A DNA stretch of 38,541 nucleotides from NCBI GenBank assembly GCA_964556255.1, contig CAZKVQ010000028.1:1-38541 (forward strand), written 5' to 3'. The notes under the pieces are model-generated. The model made no database searches. It saw nothing but the letters and a program-made list of their open reading frames with translations, and was not told the origin of the DNA. This DNA is from JACJWR01 sp964556255 (GTDB taxonomy: Bacteria > Actinomycetota > Actinomycetes > S36-B12 > UBA10799). Positions 18,201-25,627 of the stretch are shown one piece after another. The position numbers and the translations under genes are program-made. Every line of letters starts with the position of its first letter. The first letter of the stretch is position 1.

Positions 18201-18508
18201 CCCCGATCTCGGGACAGATCGACGCGGTCTACACAGACGACGACGGTTGGGAAGTCGTGGACTGGAAGACCGGGGCGCACCAACACGCGGACCCCTTGCA
18301 GTTGGCGATCTATCGGGTCGCCTGGGCGAGGATCAAGGGCGTCCCTCTGTCGGACGTACAGGCCTCCTTCTTCTACGTGGCTCGCTCCGAGCGGGTTCCG
18401 CAGAACGATCTGCCGGACGAAGCGGGAATCGAGGAAATGCTGCGGTCCCGGCTGCTGGCGGACGAGGCCCCGTCGGCCGAGACGTCAGCGGGACCACTGC
18501 CCGGGTAG
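15290..18508 (+). CDS. adnB: AdnB: helicase-nuclease subunit for double-strand break resection
   Basis: This 1072-residue SF1A helicase has a C-terminal RecB-type nuclease. Motifs: Walker A AGAGSGKT (37-44), DEYQDT (267-272), GDPKQSIYGFRGA, LSTNFRSG, MTVHKAKGLEAEVV and YVALTRAAKRL. The nuclease motifs are SGQID and VVDWKTG (Asp991, Lys993). The four-cysteine staple seen in AdnA is absent. In the mycobacterial complex AdnB supplies the dominant motor. The start ATG 15290 overlaps the adnA stop (ATGA), with GGGAG about 10 bases upstream, so coupled translation and equal subunit output are likely. The 3' end overlaps the convergent nudC gene by 24 bases. Position and order match Rv3201c. Confidence 0.93.
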   Translation: MRPFGTAELTAILGYPPSQEQAAVIFAPLGDPAVVIAGAGSGKTSLMVARMLTLIGRGDCQPDQILGLTFTRKAAGELAGRLDQALRGASRAGLIPADLAQPEVSTYHSFAQRVVREHGLRVGIDPDGRVETEFTLRPLAFRSAADLDGLADVDHNLSLGAAAKALISLDGELAEHMVTTDALRAREERRLAALSEIAKPVKAVQEVLRATRLRIVLSYGVDDYRRRKLDEGVFDYADLTRFAAQIAEGSPAAVEALREQHVAVLLDEYQDTSVVQRRMLQSMFGGGHPVVAVGDPKQSIYGFRGAASANITEFPEHFRRSDGLPAEVFTLSTNFRSGPGILTVANELATVDGMAHGEPLVPSGTVETARVEVDLFQTRDEEEATLVARVAAELESGRKPEQVLLLAATNKDVARLADRLTAAGIEVSSSDLSGLLSESVVQDVLSYAAVLSNPAANTDLLRLLIGPRWSIGLRDLALLGSRAAELADVEKGVAEGDLEVQLRRAVMGSDPIDIPALLDAVMDPGTIGLSPDALSRLAEFGHEFTRLGRHVSEPVPELLLRIIRESGMDVEVLLDEHAPAREAALDALVSLAAQWSAANPLGGLRGFLRAVAIARSTELKVDFEPPEGHGRVRVMTVHKAKGLEAEVVLIPGMTARAFDEASVRGSWLTDPSSLPDDLRGDLPGSHLIVPEDKASFERHKDEIRSRSLAERSRLTYVALTRAAKRLIVSGHHWAPGLKRVKDPSRHLVRIADHPDSVVGSWPEEPGDTNPDGEGGRSVPFPFHDERTRQRLTAAAELVWAAEPADVEADTAHADPEGAGAPVMAAVPGDDALSASEAALIARWDADMAALAREREQVQVADVEVVIPGALSVTGAQALIADPQGFALQLRRPMPRPPAAQARLGSRFHEWVAQRWSQHPLIDALEWAADAELAEPPPAELAALQRAFEESEFADRVPAAIEFPFTVTLAGTPISGQIDAVYTDDDGWEVVDWKTGAHQHADPLQLAIYRVAWARIKGVPLSDVQASFFYVARSERVPQNDLPDEAGIEEMLRSRLLADEAPSAETSAGPLPG

Positions 18509-19378
18509 CTCCGCTCCGAACCAGTCTTCGATGAGGTGCCGGGCAATGGACACGCTCGGCGGGATCTTGACCTCACCGGCGCCAGCCAACTCCGACATCT
18601 CTGCGCGGCTGAACCACCTGACCTCGGCGATCTCCTCCCCGTCGGCCTCGGCCGCCGGAGAGTCCGGCGCTGTCCAGGCGTGGTAGCCCAACATGAGGGA
18701 GGCCGGGAAGGGCCAGGGCTGGCTGCCGCGGTAGTTCAACCCGTAGCCGTCGACGACGACTCCCGCCTCTTCAGCGACCTCCCGGACCACGGCGTGTTCA
18801 GCGGACTCGCCGGCCTCCACGAATCCGGCCAAGGTGGAGAACCACCCTTCCGGCCAGATCGATCTGCGACCTAGTAGCGCCCGATCCTGCTCGTCGCGCA
18901 CCAGCACGATCACCGCCGGGTCAGTCCGGGGGAAGTGGCTGCTGCCGTCGTTCGGACAGCGCCGCACCCACCCTGCCTCGGTGATCTCGGTCAGCGCGCC
19001 GCACCGCGGGCAATGTTCGTGACGGTGGTGCCACTGGGCCAGGGCCACGGCCGCGGTGGCGGCGGCGGCGTCCTCATCGTCCAACGTCGAGCCGACCTCC
19101 CGCAGGCTCGGCCAGTCAGGTGCCTCGTCCGTCAACACCGCAACCCTGATGCGGTCGCCGTGTTCGGCCAGTAGTACGCATCGGCCGGCGTCCTCGACGG
19201 AGAGCGGACGCCAGCGCAGCCGATCATCGGCAACGTCGAGGTGCTCCCCACGCACCCCGACCCCGACTGCGCCCGAGTCCAGGGCACGGTTCCACCACTC
19301 GGGATCGCCGCGCAACGTCAGCGGTGCCCAACTGCTCGGGCGGGCCAGCGCGAGCCCGGCCAACAGCGACGGACTCAT
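18485..19378 (-). CDS. nudC: NAD(H) pyrophosphatase NudC
   Basis: This 297-residue Nudix hydrolase is of the NudC type. The Nudix box is complete (GFVEAGE, then REVAEEAGV), and the NudC-specific SQPWPFPASLM segment follows. A zinc knuckle precedes the Nudix domain: CPRCG, then RRCPNDGSSHFPR, where the fourth cysteine of the E. coli-type CxxC...CxxC appears to be Asp. The enzyme cleaves NADH to NMNH and AMP, and in E. coli NudC also removes NAD caps from RNA. Start ATG 19378 overlaps the stop of the upstream exonuclease gene as ATGA, which implies coupled translation. The gene converges on adnB with a 24-base overlap. It matches Rv3199c. Confidence 0.93.
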   Translation of the reverse strand: MSPSLLAGLALARPSSWAPLTLRGDPEWWNRALDSGAVGVGVRGEHLDVADDRLRWRPLSVEDAGRCVLLAEHGDRIRVAVLTDEAPDWPSLREVGSTLDDEDAAAATAAVALAQWHHRHEHCPRCGALTEITEAGWVRRCPNDGSSHFPRTDPAVIVLVRDEQDRALLGRRSIWPEGWFSTLAGFVEAGESAEHAVVREVAEEAGVVVDGYGLNYRGSQPWPFPASLMLGYHAWTAPDSPAAEADGEEIAEVRWFSRAEMSELAGAGEVKIPPSVSIARHLIEDWFGAELPGQWSR

Positions 19379-20310
19379 CTGCCCGCCGCCGTCAGTTGCT
19401 CCACCACGCGTTCCACCGATCCGGTCAGACCCCACCGCTCGGCCAGCGCGGTCAGGGCGACCGAATCGGCCGGTTCGGTCGGCACTCGCGTGTCCACTTC
19501 GGCAACGGGTACGTCACGAACGACGTGCACGACCCGGTCGGCAACGTCCAAGTAGTCCGAACCGGCCTGGAGTTTGGAGCGCACTGAAGCGCTGAGTCCG
19601 GACGCCGGATCGGCGGCGGCGGCGCGGATCGCCTCGAGGTCGCCGAATTGACGTAGCAAGGATGCCGCGGTCTTCTCGCCGATTCCCTTCACCCCGGGCA
19701 GCCCGTCGGAGGGATCCCCGCGCAAGGTGGCGAAATCGGCGTAGCCGCGTCCGGGAATGTCGTACTTGTCGCTGATCCAGGCCTCGCGGACGATGTCGGC
19801 CCTGCCGACACCGCGGGCAGCCGTGTAGACGACGGCGATGCCTCGCCGGTCGTCGACCAGTTGAAACAGATCCCGATCGCCGGTGACCACCAGCACCGGA
19901 CAACCAGCCTGTTCGGCCAGCGTGGCGATCACATCGTCGGCTTCGAAGCCGGGGGCTCCCAGCCGGGCGATCCCAAGGGCCGCCAGGACGTCGGCGATGA
20001 TCGGAACCTGTGGCGCCAGCAGATCCGGCACCTCCTCCTCGCCCGGGTCGGCCTCATCGGCGACCCGGTGAGCCTTGTAACTGGGAACGACGTCGACGCG
20101 GAACTGCGGGCGCCAGTCGTCGTCCCAACATGCGACCAGGTCGGTCGGCCGGTAGTCGTTCAAGAGTCGAGAGATGAAGTCGAGCAAACCGCGCACGGCG
20201 TTCACCGGGGTGCCGTCTGGTGCTCTGAGGGAGTCGGGAACCCCGTAGAAGGCGCGAAAATACAGCGAGGCGCTGTCGAGCAGCATCAGTCTGCGGCCCT
20301 GATCAGCCAT
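19375..20310 (-). CDS. Stand-alone 5'-3' exonuclease (PolA N-domain type)
   Basis: This 311-residue protein resembles the 5' nuclease domain of DNA polymerase I, without any polymerase domain. Acidic metal-site motifs are visible: LLDSASLYFRAF, ACWDDDWRP, FEADDVIATLA and TGDRDLFQL. The helix-three-turn-helix LRGDPSDGLPGVKGIGEKT binds DNA. Family members (FEN/XNI group) remove RNA primers or flaps. Start ATG 20310 is favoured over the adjacent ATG 20313 because GGAGGG then has a 5-base spacing. It forms a two-gene unit with nudC (ATGA overlap). I do not recall this gene at the mycobacterial locus, so it may be a lineage-specific insertion into the repair block. Confidence 0.9.
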   Translation of the reverse strand: MADQGRRLMLLDSASLYFRAFYGVPDSLRAPDGTPVNAVRGLLDFISRLLNDYRPTDLVACWDDDWRPQFRVDVVPSYKAHRVADEADPGEEEVPDLLAPQVPIIADVLAALGIARLGAPGFEADDVIATLAEQAGCPVLVVTGDRDLFQLVDDRRGIAVVYTAARGVGRADIVREAWISDKYDIPGRGYADFATLRGDPSDGLPGVKGIGEKTAASLLRQFGDLEAIRAAAADPASGLSASVRSKLQAGSDYLDVADRVVHVVRDVPVAEVDTRVPTEPADSVALTALAERWGLTGSVERVVEQLTAAGR

Positions 20311-20385
20311 CATTCCCTCCGCTGTGCATCGTCATCATGCGGTCGACCCGGTCCGACGCGCATAGGTGCACGTTCAGTGGGCTCG

Positions 20386-20391
20386 ATCCTA
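20386..20391 (-). promoter_or_regulatory. Candidate -10 box for the exonuclease-nudC unit
   Basis: On the reverse strand TAGGAT lies about 75 bases before ATG 20310. This leaves a short leader that contains the gene's GGAGGG ribosome-binding site. No clear -35 box is seen. Confidence 0.35.
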
Positions 20392-20463
20392 GGGCTACAC
20401 CGGGAGGCGACGGCGAACAGCAGCCCCCGCGCGGGTAGGTCCGGGTCGGCACCTCGGGCAGGG

Positions 20464-20469
20464 TAGCGT
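20464..20469 (+). promoter_or_regulatory. -10 box of a leaderless promoter (EEP nuclease gene)
   Basis: TAGCGT lies 8 bases before GTG 20478. There is no Shine-Dalgarno sequence between box and start codon, as in the other leaderless genes here. Confidence 0.55.
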
Positions 20470-20477
20470 CGTTCCTT

Positions 20478-21314
20478 GTGCGGGTCGCTTCCTTCAATCT
20501 CCTCCACGGGCAGCCCGTGGTCGGGGCACGTCCGGACCAGCAACTCGCCCCGTCGGTGGAGGCCCTGACTGCGGCTGTTGCCGAATTGGACGTGGACGTT
20601 CTCGGCATGCAGGAGGTAGACGTCCACCAGCCGCGGTCGGAACATATGGATCAGCCTCGGCTCGCGGCCGAGTCGATGGGTGCCGACCATTGGCGTTTCG
20701 TACCGACAGTTCGGGGCACCCCCGGCAACCGGGGCGATTTCCACCCTGCCGACACACCGACTCGGGTGGCGGCAGGTCTGGGCGAACCGGTCGGGCCGCT
20801 GTACGGGGTTGCGCTGGTGAGCCGGCTCGAGGTCACAAGCTGGCATTCGGCGATCTACGACGCAGCTCCGATCGGCTTGCCGCTGCTCGTGCCGGGGTCG
20901 AACGGCAAGCCTCGATTCTTGAAGGTCCCCGACGAGCCGCGCGCCGTCGTGGCCGCGGTGGTGGCGACGGTCGACGGACCGGTCACCGTCGCCACGGCGC
21001 ACCTGTCGTTCGTGCCGGGCTACAACATCGCCCAGTTGCGGCGGATCCGGCACTGGCTGAGGCAGTTCCCGCGGCCGCTGGTGCTACTCGGGGACTTCAA
21101 CCTCCCGGGGCGGCTTCCCGAACGGATCACCGGATTCACCGGGATCGTCTCGCAGGCCTCCTACCCCTCCTATGGCCCCAGGGTGCAGTTCGACCACATC
21201 CTGGTCGACGGGCTACCCGAGGCGGCAGTGGCCGAAGCACGGGCGAGTGCGCGGGCGCTGAGCCTGCACGTCAGCGACCACTGCGCGATCCTGGCCGACA
21301 TCCCTCTCGGGTGA
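20478..21314 (+). CDS. Endonuclease/exonuclease/phosphatase family protein
   Basis: This 278-residue protein has the DNase I-like EEP fold. Motifs in order: VRVASFNLLHG, the metal-binding Glu in LGMQEVD, the catalytic region VATAHLSF, LLGDFNLPG, FDHILVDG, and SDHCAILADI at the end. These correspond to the Asn, Glu, His, Asp-x-Asn and Ser-Asp-His signatures of the superfamily. The substrate could be nucleic acid, a phospholipid or a phosphorylated sugar; the motifs do not decide. There is no signal peptide, so it is likely cytosolic. GTG 20478 is taken as the start because it lies behind a TAGCGT box and the protein begins directly with the first conserved strand. It is divergent from the exonuclease gene; a gap begins 26 bases after its stop. 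Confidence 0.88.
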   Translation: MRVASFNLLHGQPVVGARPDQQLAPSVEALTAAVAELDVDVLGMQEVDVHQPRSEHMDQPRLAAESMGADHWRFVPTVRGTPGNRGDFHPADTPTRVAAGLGEPVGPLYGVALVSRLEVTSWHSAIYDAAPIGLPLLVPGSNGKPRFLKVPDEPRAVVAAVVATVDGPVTVATAHLSFVPGYNIAQLRRIRHWLRQFPRPLVLLGDFNLPGRLPERITGFTGIVSQASYPSYGPRVQFDHILVDGLPEAAVAEARASARALSLHVSDHCAILADIPLG

Positions 21315-21339
21315 GTTCACGTCCAGCTGAGGCGAGAGG

Positions 21340-21439
21340 NNNNNNNNNNNNNNNNNNNNNNNNNNNNNNNNNNNNNNNNNNNNNNNNNNNNNNNNNNNNN
21401 NNNNNNNNNNNNNNNNNNNNNNNNNNNNNNNNNNNNNNN
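21340..21439. other. Assembly gap (100 N)
   Basis: Exactly 100 N, so most likely a scaffold placeholder of unknown true length. It removes the 3' end of the mycoredoxin gene; other sequence may also be missing. Confidence 0.98.
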
Positions 21440-21636
21440 ACACTGCCGTCGGGGAACAGCAGCGTCGGCACCGTCTGGTTGCCGCCGTTGGCGTTCTCCA
21501 CGAAGGCCGCTGCTTTCGGGTCATCCTCGATATCGACCTCGACGAAGGAGATCCCCTCCCGGCCCATCTGCGACTTCAACCGTCGGCAGTAGCCGCACCA
21601 GGTAGTCGTGTACATCGTCAACGTGTTCTCGCTCAT
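21440..21636 (-). CDS. mrx1: Mycoredoxin (glutaredoxin-like), cut by gap
   Basis: This is a thioredoxin-fold protein whose first 65 residues or so are present; the C-terminus is lost in the adjacent gap. The active site WCGYC (Cys14, Cys17) near the N-terminus and the later TVPTLLFPDGS (cis-Pro loop) are the glutaredoxin hallmarks. The CGYC variant and the neighbouring uvrD2 gene match mycoredoxin-1 (Rv3198A). Mycoredoxin reduces mycothiol mixed disulfides in actinobacteria. The start is ATG 21636, with GATACT 7 bases upstream and no ribosome-binding site, so it is likely leaderless. It is divergent from uvrD2. Full-length relatives have about 80-90 residues, so about 20 residues are missing. 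Confidence 0.9.
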
Positions 21637-21643
21637 GGCTCGT

Positions 21644-21649
21644 AGTATC
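21644..21649 (-). promoter_or_regulatory. -10 box of a leaderless promoter (mycoredoxin)
   Basis: On the reverse strand GATACT lies 7 bases before ATG 21636. It keeps the A and final T of the TANNNT box, but the first base is G. Confidence 0.45.
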
Positions 21650-21711
21650 CCACCTTCGTTCCCGCCCAGCCTCCCGGCGCAGCGTCGGTGGCGGGTGGCA
21701 CACTCGCACCC

Positions 21712-23781
21712 ATGACGTCCGCAGAGCAGGTCCTTCAGGGCCTCGACCCCGAGCAGCGGCGGGCTGCGGAGTCGCTGGTGGGTCCGGTGGTGATCCTTGC
21801 CGGTGCGGGCTCGGGGAAGACGCGGGCCATCACGCACCGGATCGCCTACGGGGTGCTCTCGGGCGCGCACGACCCTGCCCGTTCCGTCGCCGTTACCTTC
21901 ACCACCAAGGCGGCCGGCGAGATGTCGCGGCGACTTCGTCGGCTGGGGGTTGCGGATGTACGGGTGCGGACGTTCCACGCGGCTGCGCTTCGGCAATTGC
22001 GCTACTACTGGCCCACCTACGTCGGGGGGCAGTTGCCGGAACTCACCGCGTCCAAGTCGTCGCTGGTCGCGGGGGCGGCTTCCCGCCGCGGCCTACCCGC
22101 CGATCCGACCTCGGTGCGCGACCTCGCCGCCGAGATCGAGTGGGCCAAGGTGTCGCAGTTGCATCCCAGCGACTACCCGGCCGCCGCGGTTGCCGCGGGC
22201 CGGGCGCTGCCGACCGGGGTGGACGCGGCGGCGATGGCTGCGGTGTACGCCGGATACGAGACCGCCAAGGATGCCGCGGGACGACTCGACTTCGAGGATG
22301 TGCTGCTGTTCATGGTGGCCCTGTTGGAGCGTGAGCCGGGTGTGGGCGCGCACCTCCGCCCGGGCCTGCGGCACATCACGGTGGACGAGTACCAGGACGT
22401 CTCACCGCTGCAGCAGCGGTTGCTCGAGCTCTGGCTCGGCGACAACCGCAACCTGTGCGTCGTCGGCGATCCGTCACAGACGATCTACACGTTCGCCGGC
22501 GCTGACCCGAAACACCTCACCGGATTCGCCTCGCGGTACCCGGATGCCTCGGTGGTCAGACTCGAGCGCACCTACCGCTGCAGTCCGCAGATCGCTGATA
22601 CCGCCAACCTCATCCTGGCCGGAACCGGTGGCAGCGGGGTGCGTCTCGCCTCCCAGCAGCCCGACGGCGCGCCGGTGAAGGTGGTTCCGTACCGCCACGA
22701 GCTCGCCGAGGCCGCAGGCGTCGCTCAGCGAATCTCGAAGCTGCTCGCCGACGGCGTGCTCTCCTCCGAGATCGCGGTGCTCGTCCGGATGAATTCGATG
22801 ACCGAACCGGTCGAGGCGGCGCTTGCGGAAGCGGGGATCGGCTACCAGGTCACCGGCGGCACCAGGTTCTTCTCCCGGCGCGAAGTCCGCGATGCCATGA
22901 CCCTGCTGCGTGGGGCGGCGAAGGCGCAGGGGACCGACTTCGACCTGGTATCGGCGGTCGGCGGGATCCTCGGCGGCATGGGCTGGACTGAGAGCCCCCC
23001 GGCCGGCACCGGCGCCCAGCGTGAGAAGTGGGAGACCCTGTCGGCGATCCACCAGGCGGCCGCCGAGTACTCCCTCGCCCACCCTGGCGGGGGACTGGCC
23101 GACTTCGTGTCAGACCTCGCAGATCGGGCTGCCCAGCAGGATGCGCCCTCGGCGGCCGGCGTCACGATCGCCTCCCTGCACGCGGCCAAGGGCATGGAGT
23201 GGCAGGCGGTGTTCCTCATCGGTCTGAACGAGGGCGTGCTGCCGCATGCCGCCGCTCAGACCGACGCGGAAGTGACCGAGGAGCGGCGCCTGTTCTACGT
23301 CGGCATCACCAGGGCGTCGAGGGTGCTGGAGATCTCCTACCCGGAGGCCCGATCCGGGGGTAACCGCAAGCGACGGCCCTCGCGGTTCCTCGACGAACTC
23401 ACACCCGGTTCGCCGCGACGCCCGGCCCAGAACCGGCCGAAGCCCAAAGCGAAGAATGCCCGCTGCCGGGTGTGCGGGTCGGGCCTGGCGACGGCGGCCG
23501 AGCGGACGTTGAGCCGGTGCCGTAACTGTCCGGGGGATGTCGACGTGGCGGTGTTGGCGGCGTTGCAGGAGTGGCGCACCAGCACCGCGGAGAGCCTGAC
23601 CGCGGAGCGGGGTTCTCGAATGCCCGCCTACATCGTCGCGACCGACGCAACCCTGCTGGCCATCGCCGAACAGCGACCGGGGACCTTGCAGGCCTTGGCG
23701 GAGATACCGGGGATCGGTCCCCGGAAGATCGACGACTACGGCACCCAGATCTTGGCCGTGATCGAGGGCGCCGCGAGTTGA
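21712..23781 (+). CDS. uvrD2: UvrD2-type SF1 DNA helicase with tetracysteine and HRDC domains
   Basis: This 689-residue helicase has Walker A GAGSGKT (31-37), DEYQD (225-229), GDPSQTIYTFAGA, LERTYRC, SLHAAKGMEW and VGITRASRVLEI. After the motor comes a tetracysteine knuckle, Cys585-x2-Cys588 and Cys603-x2-Cys606, and then an HRDC domain (about 615-689) with LAEIPGIGPRKIDDYG. This exact C-terminal layout is that of mycobacterial UvrD2 (Rv3198c), a 3'-5' DNA helicase. The start ATG 21712 fits the family N-terminus; CACACT 7 bases upstream may be a leaderless -10 box. The stop codon lies at the edge of a 37-bp tandem repeat. It converges with the ABC1 kinase gene. Confidence 0.94.
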   Translation: MTSAEQVLQGLDPEQRRAAESLVGPVVILAGAGSGKTRAITHRIAYGVLSGAHDPARSVAVTFTTKAAGEMSRRLRRLGVADVRVRTFHAAALRQLRYYWPTYVGGQLPELTASKSSLVAGAASRRGLPADPTSVRDLAAEIEWAKVSQLHPSDYPAAAVAAGRALPTGVDAAAMAAVYAGYETAKDAAGRLDFEDVLLFMVALLEREPGVGAHLRPGLRHITVDEYQDVSPLQQRLLELWLGDNRNLCVVGDPSQTIYTFAGADPKHLTGFASRYPDASVVRLERTYRCSPQIADTANLILAGTGGSGVRLASQQPDGAPVKVVPYRHELAEAAGVAQRISKLLADGVLSSEIAVLVRMNSMTEPVEAALAEAGIGYQVTGGTRFFSRREVRDAMTLLRGAAKAQGTDFDLVSAVGGILGGMGWTESPPAGTGAQREKWETLSAIHQAAAEYSLAHPGGGLADFVSDLADRAAQQDAPSAAGVTIASLHAAKGMEWQAVFLIGLNEGVLPHAAAQTDAEVTEERRLFYVGITRASRVLEISYPEARSGGNRKRRPSRFLDELTPGSPRRPAQNRPKPKAKNARCRVCGSGLATAAERTLSRCRNCPGDVDVAVLAALQEWRTSTAESLTAERGSRMPAYIVATDATLLAIAEQRPGTLQALAEIPGIGPRKIDDYGTQILAVIEGAAS

Positions 23782-23877
23782 TGCCTCGCCGGCGTCAGTC
23801 GAGCGCGCTGCAAACTGATGCCGCGCCGCCTTCAGTCGAGGGCGCTGCAAACTGACGCCGCGCGGGCCTCAGTCGAG
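23780..23877. repeat. 37-bp tandem repeat between uvrD2 and ABC1 kinase genes
   Basis: The nonamer TCAGTCGAG starts at 23795, 23832 and 23869, a period of exactly 37. The full unit 23795-23831 is closely matched by 23832-23868. A related 15-base lead-in (GATGCC or GACGCC onwards) precedes each nonamer, the first beginning inside the uvrD2 stop codon. The third nonamer contains the stop codon and last codons of the reverse-strand kinase gene. The repeat therefore fills the whole 87-base convergent spacer. It contains no obvious hairpin. Confidence 0.85.
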
Positions 23878-25239
23878 GTCGCCGGGACGGGCGAACCCGG
23901 GCACCCAGGCGATGATCTCGTCGCGGGTGCGCACATTGGCGTCGAGTTGGCACAGGACGCCGGTGCAGCCCAGCCACACCCGATGGATGAGCAGGTAGTC
24001 CGGCGGCAGGTTGAACTTCATTCCGATGGCGAAGTCCTTGTTGCGCGGGTTGTTCAGTCGCTGATACTGGCCTCGCAGCCAGACCCGGGTGTATTGGAAC
24101 ACCTCGTGGCGCGCAGGCTCGACCAGCGGTTCCAGGTAGTCGAGCATGTCGCCGGGCTCCAACTCGATGCCCTCCTTGACGAAACCTTCCTCTCGCAACC
24201 CGTCGAGGACCCCTTGGGCATCGTCCTCCTCCGCGAGCCGGAGCAGATGACCCATCGCGATCGGTAACCCGTCGGGCAATCGGGCAGCGGCACCGAAGTC
24301 GAGCACTCCCAACTTGCCGTCGGGTAATGCGCGGAAGTTTCCCGGGTGCGGGTCGGCGTGCAGCAATCCGGCGCGTGCTGGGCCGCTGAGCAGGAATCGA
24401 AGGTAGAGCGTGCCGAAGTGGTCCCGCTCCTGCTGGGTGCCCGAGCGGATGATCTCCGCCAAAGACACCCCCTCCAGCCATTCCGACACCAAGACCTGTG
24501 GGGACGCGGACAGGACGTGCGGAACGCGGAAGTCCCGGTCTCCCTCGTAGGCGATGGCGAAAGCCCGCTGGGCCTCGGACTCGGCCAGGTAGTCCAGTTC
24601 CTCGGCGACCCGGGCCTTGAGTTCGGCCAGCAGCGGCTTGACGTCGAGGCCGGGTACCATCGCGCCGAACATCCGCGCCAACCGCGCGAGCTGGTTCAGA
24701 TCCGACATCAGCGCTTTGCCCGCCCCGGGGTACTGGATCTTGACCGCGACTATCCGGCCGTCGCGGTACACCGCGCGGTGCACCTGTCCGATCGAGGCCG
24801 CGGCCGCGGGATGGTCGTCGAATTCCGCGAACCGATCGCGCCAGTCCTCGCCGAGGTTCTCCGCTAGGACGGCATGCACGGTCGCCGCCGGCAGCGCCGG
24901 GGCCGCGTCCTGCAGCTTGGTCAGCGTGGCCCGGTAGGGTCCGGCGACTTCTTCGGGCAGCGCCGCTTCGAAGATGCTCATCGCCTGGCCGAACTTCATC
25001 GCCCCGCCCTTGAGGTCACCCAAGACCCGGAAAACCTGTTCCGCGGTGCGGGCCTGCATCTCCTGGGCGACGATCTCGGCGGGTTTGCCGCCGACCCGCT
25101 TACCCAGGCCGAGGGCTGTACGCCCGGCGTAACTCATGGGCAGGGTGGCCATCCGAGCGCCTCGGCGCAGGGCGGTCGTAGGAACGACCCCGCTGGCCGG
25201 GCGGGATTCAGGCTGCTCCTCGTCCACGTCACCCATCAT
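23869..25239 (-). CDS. ABC1/UbiB family atypical kinase
   Basis: This protein has 456 residues. It shows the ABC1/UbiB signatures: the KxGQ motif KFGQ (82-85), the Ala-rich loop AAAASIGQVHRA, the lysine strand VAVKIQYP (Lys167), SEWLEG, the catalytic HADPHPGNF and the metal-binding LDFGA. UbiB-family proteins are atypical ATPases/kinases that support quinone or isoprenoid-lipid metabolism, while the actinobacterial members are less well defined. The position beside uvrD2 matches Rv3197. Start ATG 25239 or 25236 is uncertain, because neither has a clear ribosome-binding site. In mycobacteria whiB7 lies between this gene and uvrD2; here that spot holds only the 37-bp repeat. Confidence 0.9.
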   Translation of the reverse strand: MMGDVDEEQPESRPASGVVPTTALRRGARMATLPMSYAGRTALGLGKRVGGKPAEIVAQEMQARTAEQVFRVLGDLKGGAMKFGQAMSIFEAALPEEVAGPYRATLTKLQDAAPALPAATVHAVLAENLGEDWRDRFAEFDDHPAAAASIGQVHRAVYRDGRIVAVKIQYPGAGKALMSDLNQLARLARMFGAMVPGLDVKPLLAELKARVAEELDYLAESEAQRAFAIAYEGDRDFRVPHVLSASPQVLVSEWLEGVSLAEIIRSGTQQERDHFGTLYLRFLLSGPARAGLLHADPHPGNFRALPDGKLGVLDFGAAARLPDGLPIAMGHLLRLAEEDDAQGVLDGLREEGFVKEGIELEPGDMLDYLEPLVEPARHEVFQYTRVWLRGQYQRLNNPRNKDFAIGMKFNLPPDYLLIHRVWLGCTGVLCQLDANVRTRDEIIAWVPGFARPGDLD

Positions 25240-25393
25240 CCATGGGGAACGCGGCTTGCGCACTACCTGCGGCGCACCGGTTTCGGTAGCGCCACTCGCT
25301 CAAGGCCAAACGGGGTCGTTCAACTACACGTCGTGCTTATGCTTCTGGTGCAACTTCTTGCGAGATCGCTCTGCTGCGATCCGGCCGGTTGGG

Positions 25394-25561
25394 TCAGTCC
25401 TTCTTCTTGCCGAGGATGCGGGTGACGGTGGTTCCGCACACGGGGCACTTGCCCTTGGCGATGCGGCGACCGTTGTCCTTCTCCTCGATGACAGCGTCAG
25501 TGACCTCACGCTTCTCCCGGCATTTGACGCAGTAGACCTCGCCGCTGTAGGTGTCAGCCAT
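25394..25561 (-). CDS. DUF5679 small zinc-ribbon protein
   Basis: This 55-residue protein starts at ATG 25561, with AGGAGG 4 bases upstream. It reads MADTYSGEVYCVKCREKREV, a Glu/Asp/Lys/Arg-rich middle and KCPVCGTTVTRILGKKKD at the end. Two CxxC pairs (Cys11/Cys14 and Cys39/Cys42) make it a typical one-domain zinc ribbon of the DUF5679 family of actinobacteria. Its high charge and basic tail suggest contact with nucleic acid or the ribosome, but no function is established. It has its own promoter-like box and lies upstream of the ABC1 kinase gene on the same strand, with 154 bases between. Confidence 0.88.
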   Translation of the reverse strand: MADTYSGEVYCVKCREKREVTDAVIEEKDNGRRIAKGKCPVCGTTVTRILGKKKD

Positions 25562-25602
25562 AGTTCCTCCTGAAAGCTCCCGTGTTGTTTCGTAGCGGGT
25601 TC

Positions 25603-25608
25603 AGCCTA
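25603..25608 (-). promoter_or_regulatory. Candidate -10 box (DUF5679 gene)
   Basis: On the reverse strand TAGGCT lies about 41 bases before ATG 25561. Unlike the leaderless genes, this one keeps a short leader with a perfect AGGAGG. Confidence 0.45.
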
Positions 25609-25614
25609 CGTGCC

Positions 25615-25620
25615 TAGGAT
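25615..25620 (+). promoter_or_regulatory. -10 box of a leaderless promoter (enoyl-CoA hydratase)
   Basis: TAGGAT lies 7 bases before ATG 25628, with no Shine-Dalgarno sequence. It sits 7 bases from the divergent TAGGCT box of the DUF5679 gene, so the two promoters are nearly back to back. Confidence 0.6.
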
Positions 25621-25627
25621 TTCGGCC

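Noticed and set aside
18485..19378. Loss of the fourth zinc cysteine as a sign of a defective NudC
   Set aside because: The Nudix box and SQPWPF motif are intact, and I believe an Asp at this place is usual in actinobacterial NudC.
23780..23877. CRISPR array
   Set aside because: The 37-base copies are directly abutting, without unique spacers, and no cas gene is present.
25324..25393. Lys/His-rich short peptide end resembling a small ribosomal protein tail
   Set aside because: It is only the run-on of an out-of-frame reading of the DUF5679 gene, without its own start or ribosome-binding site.
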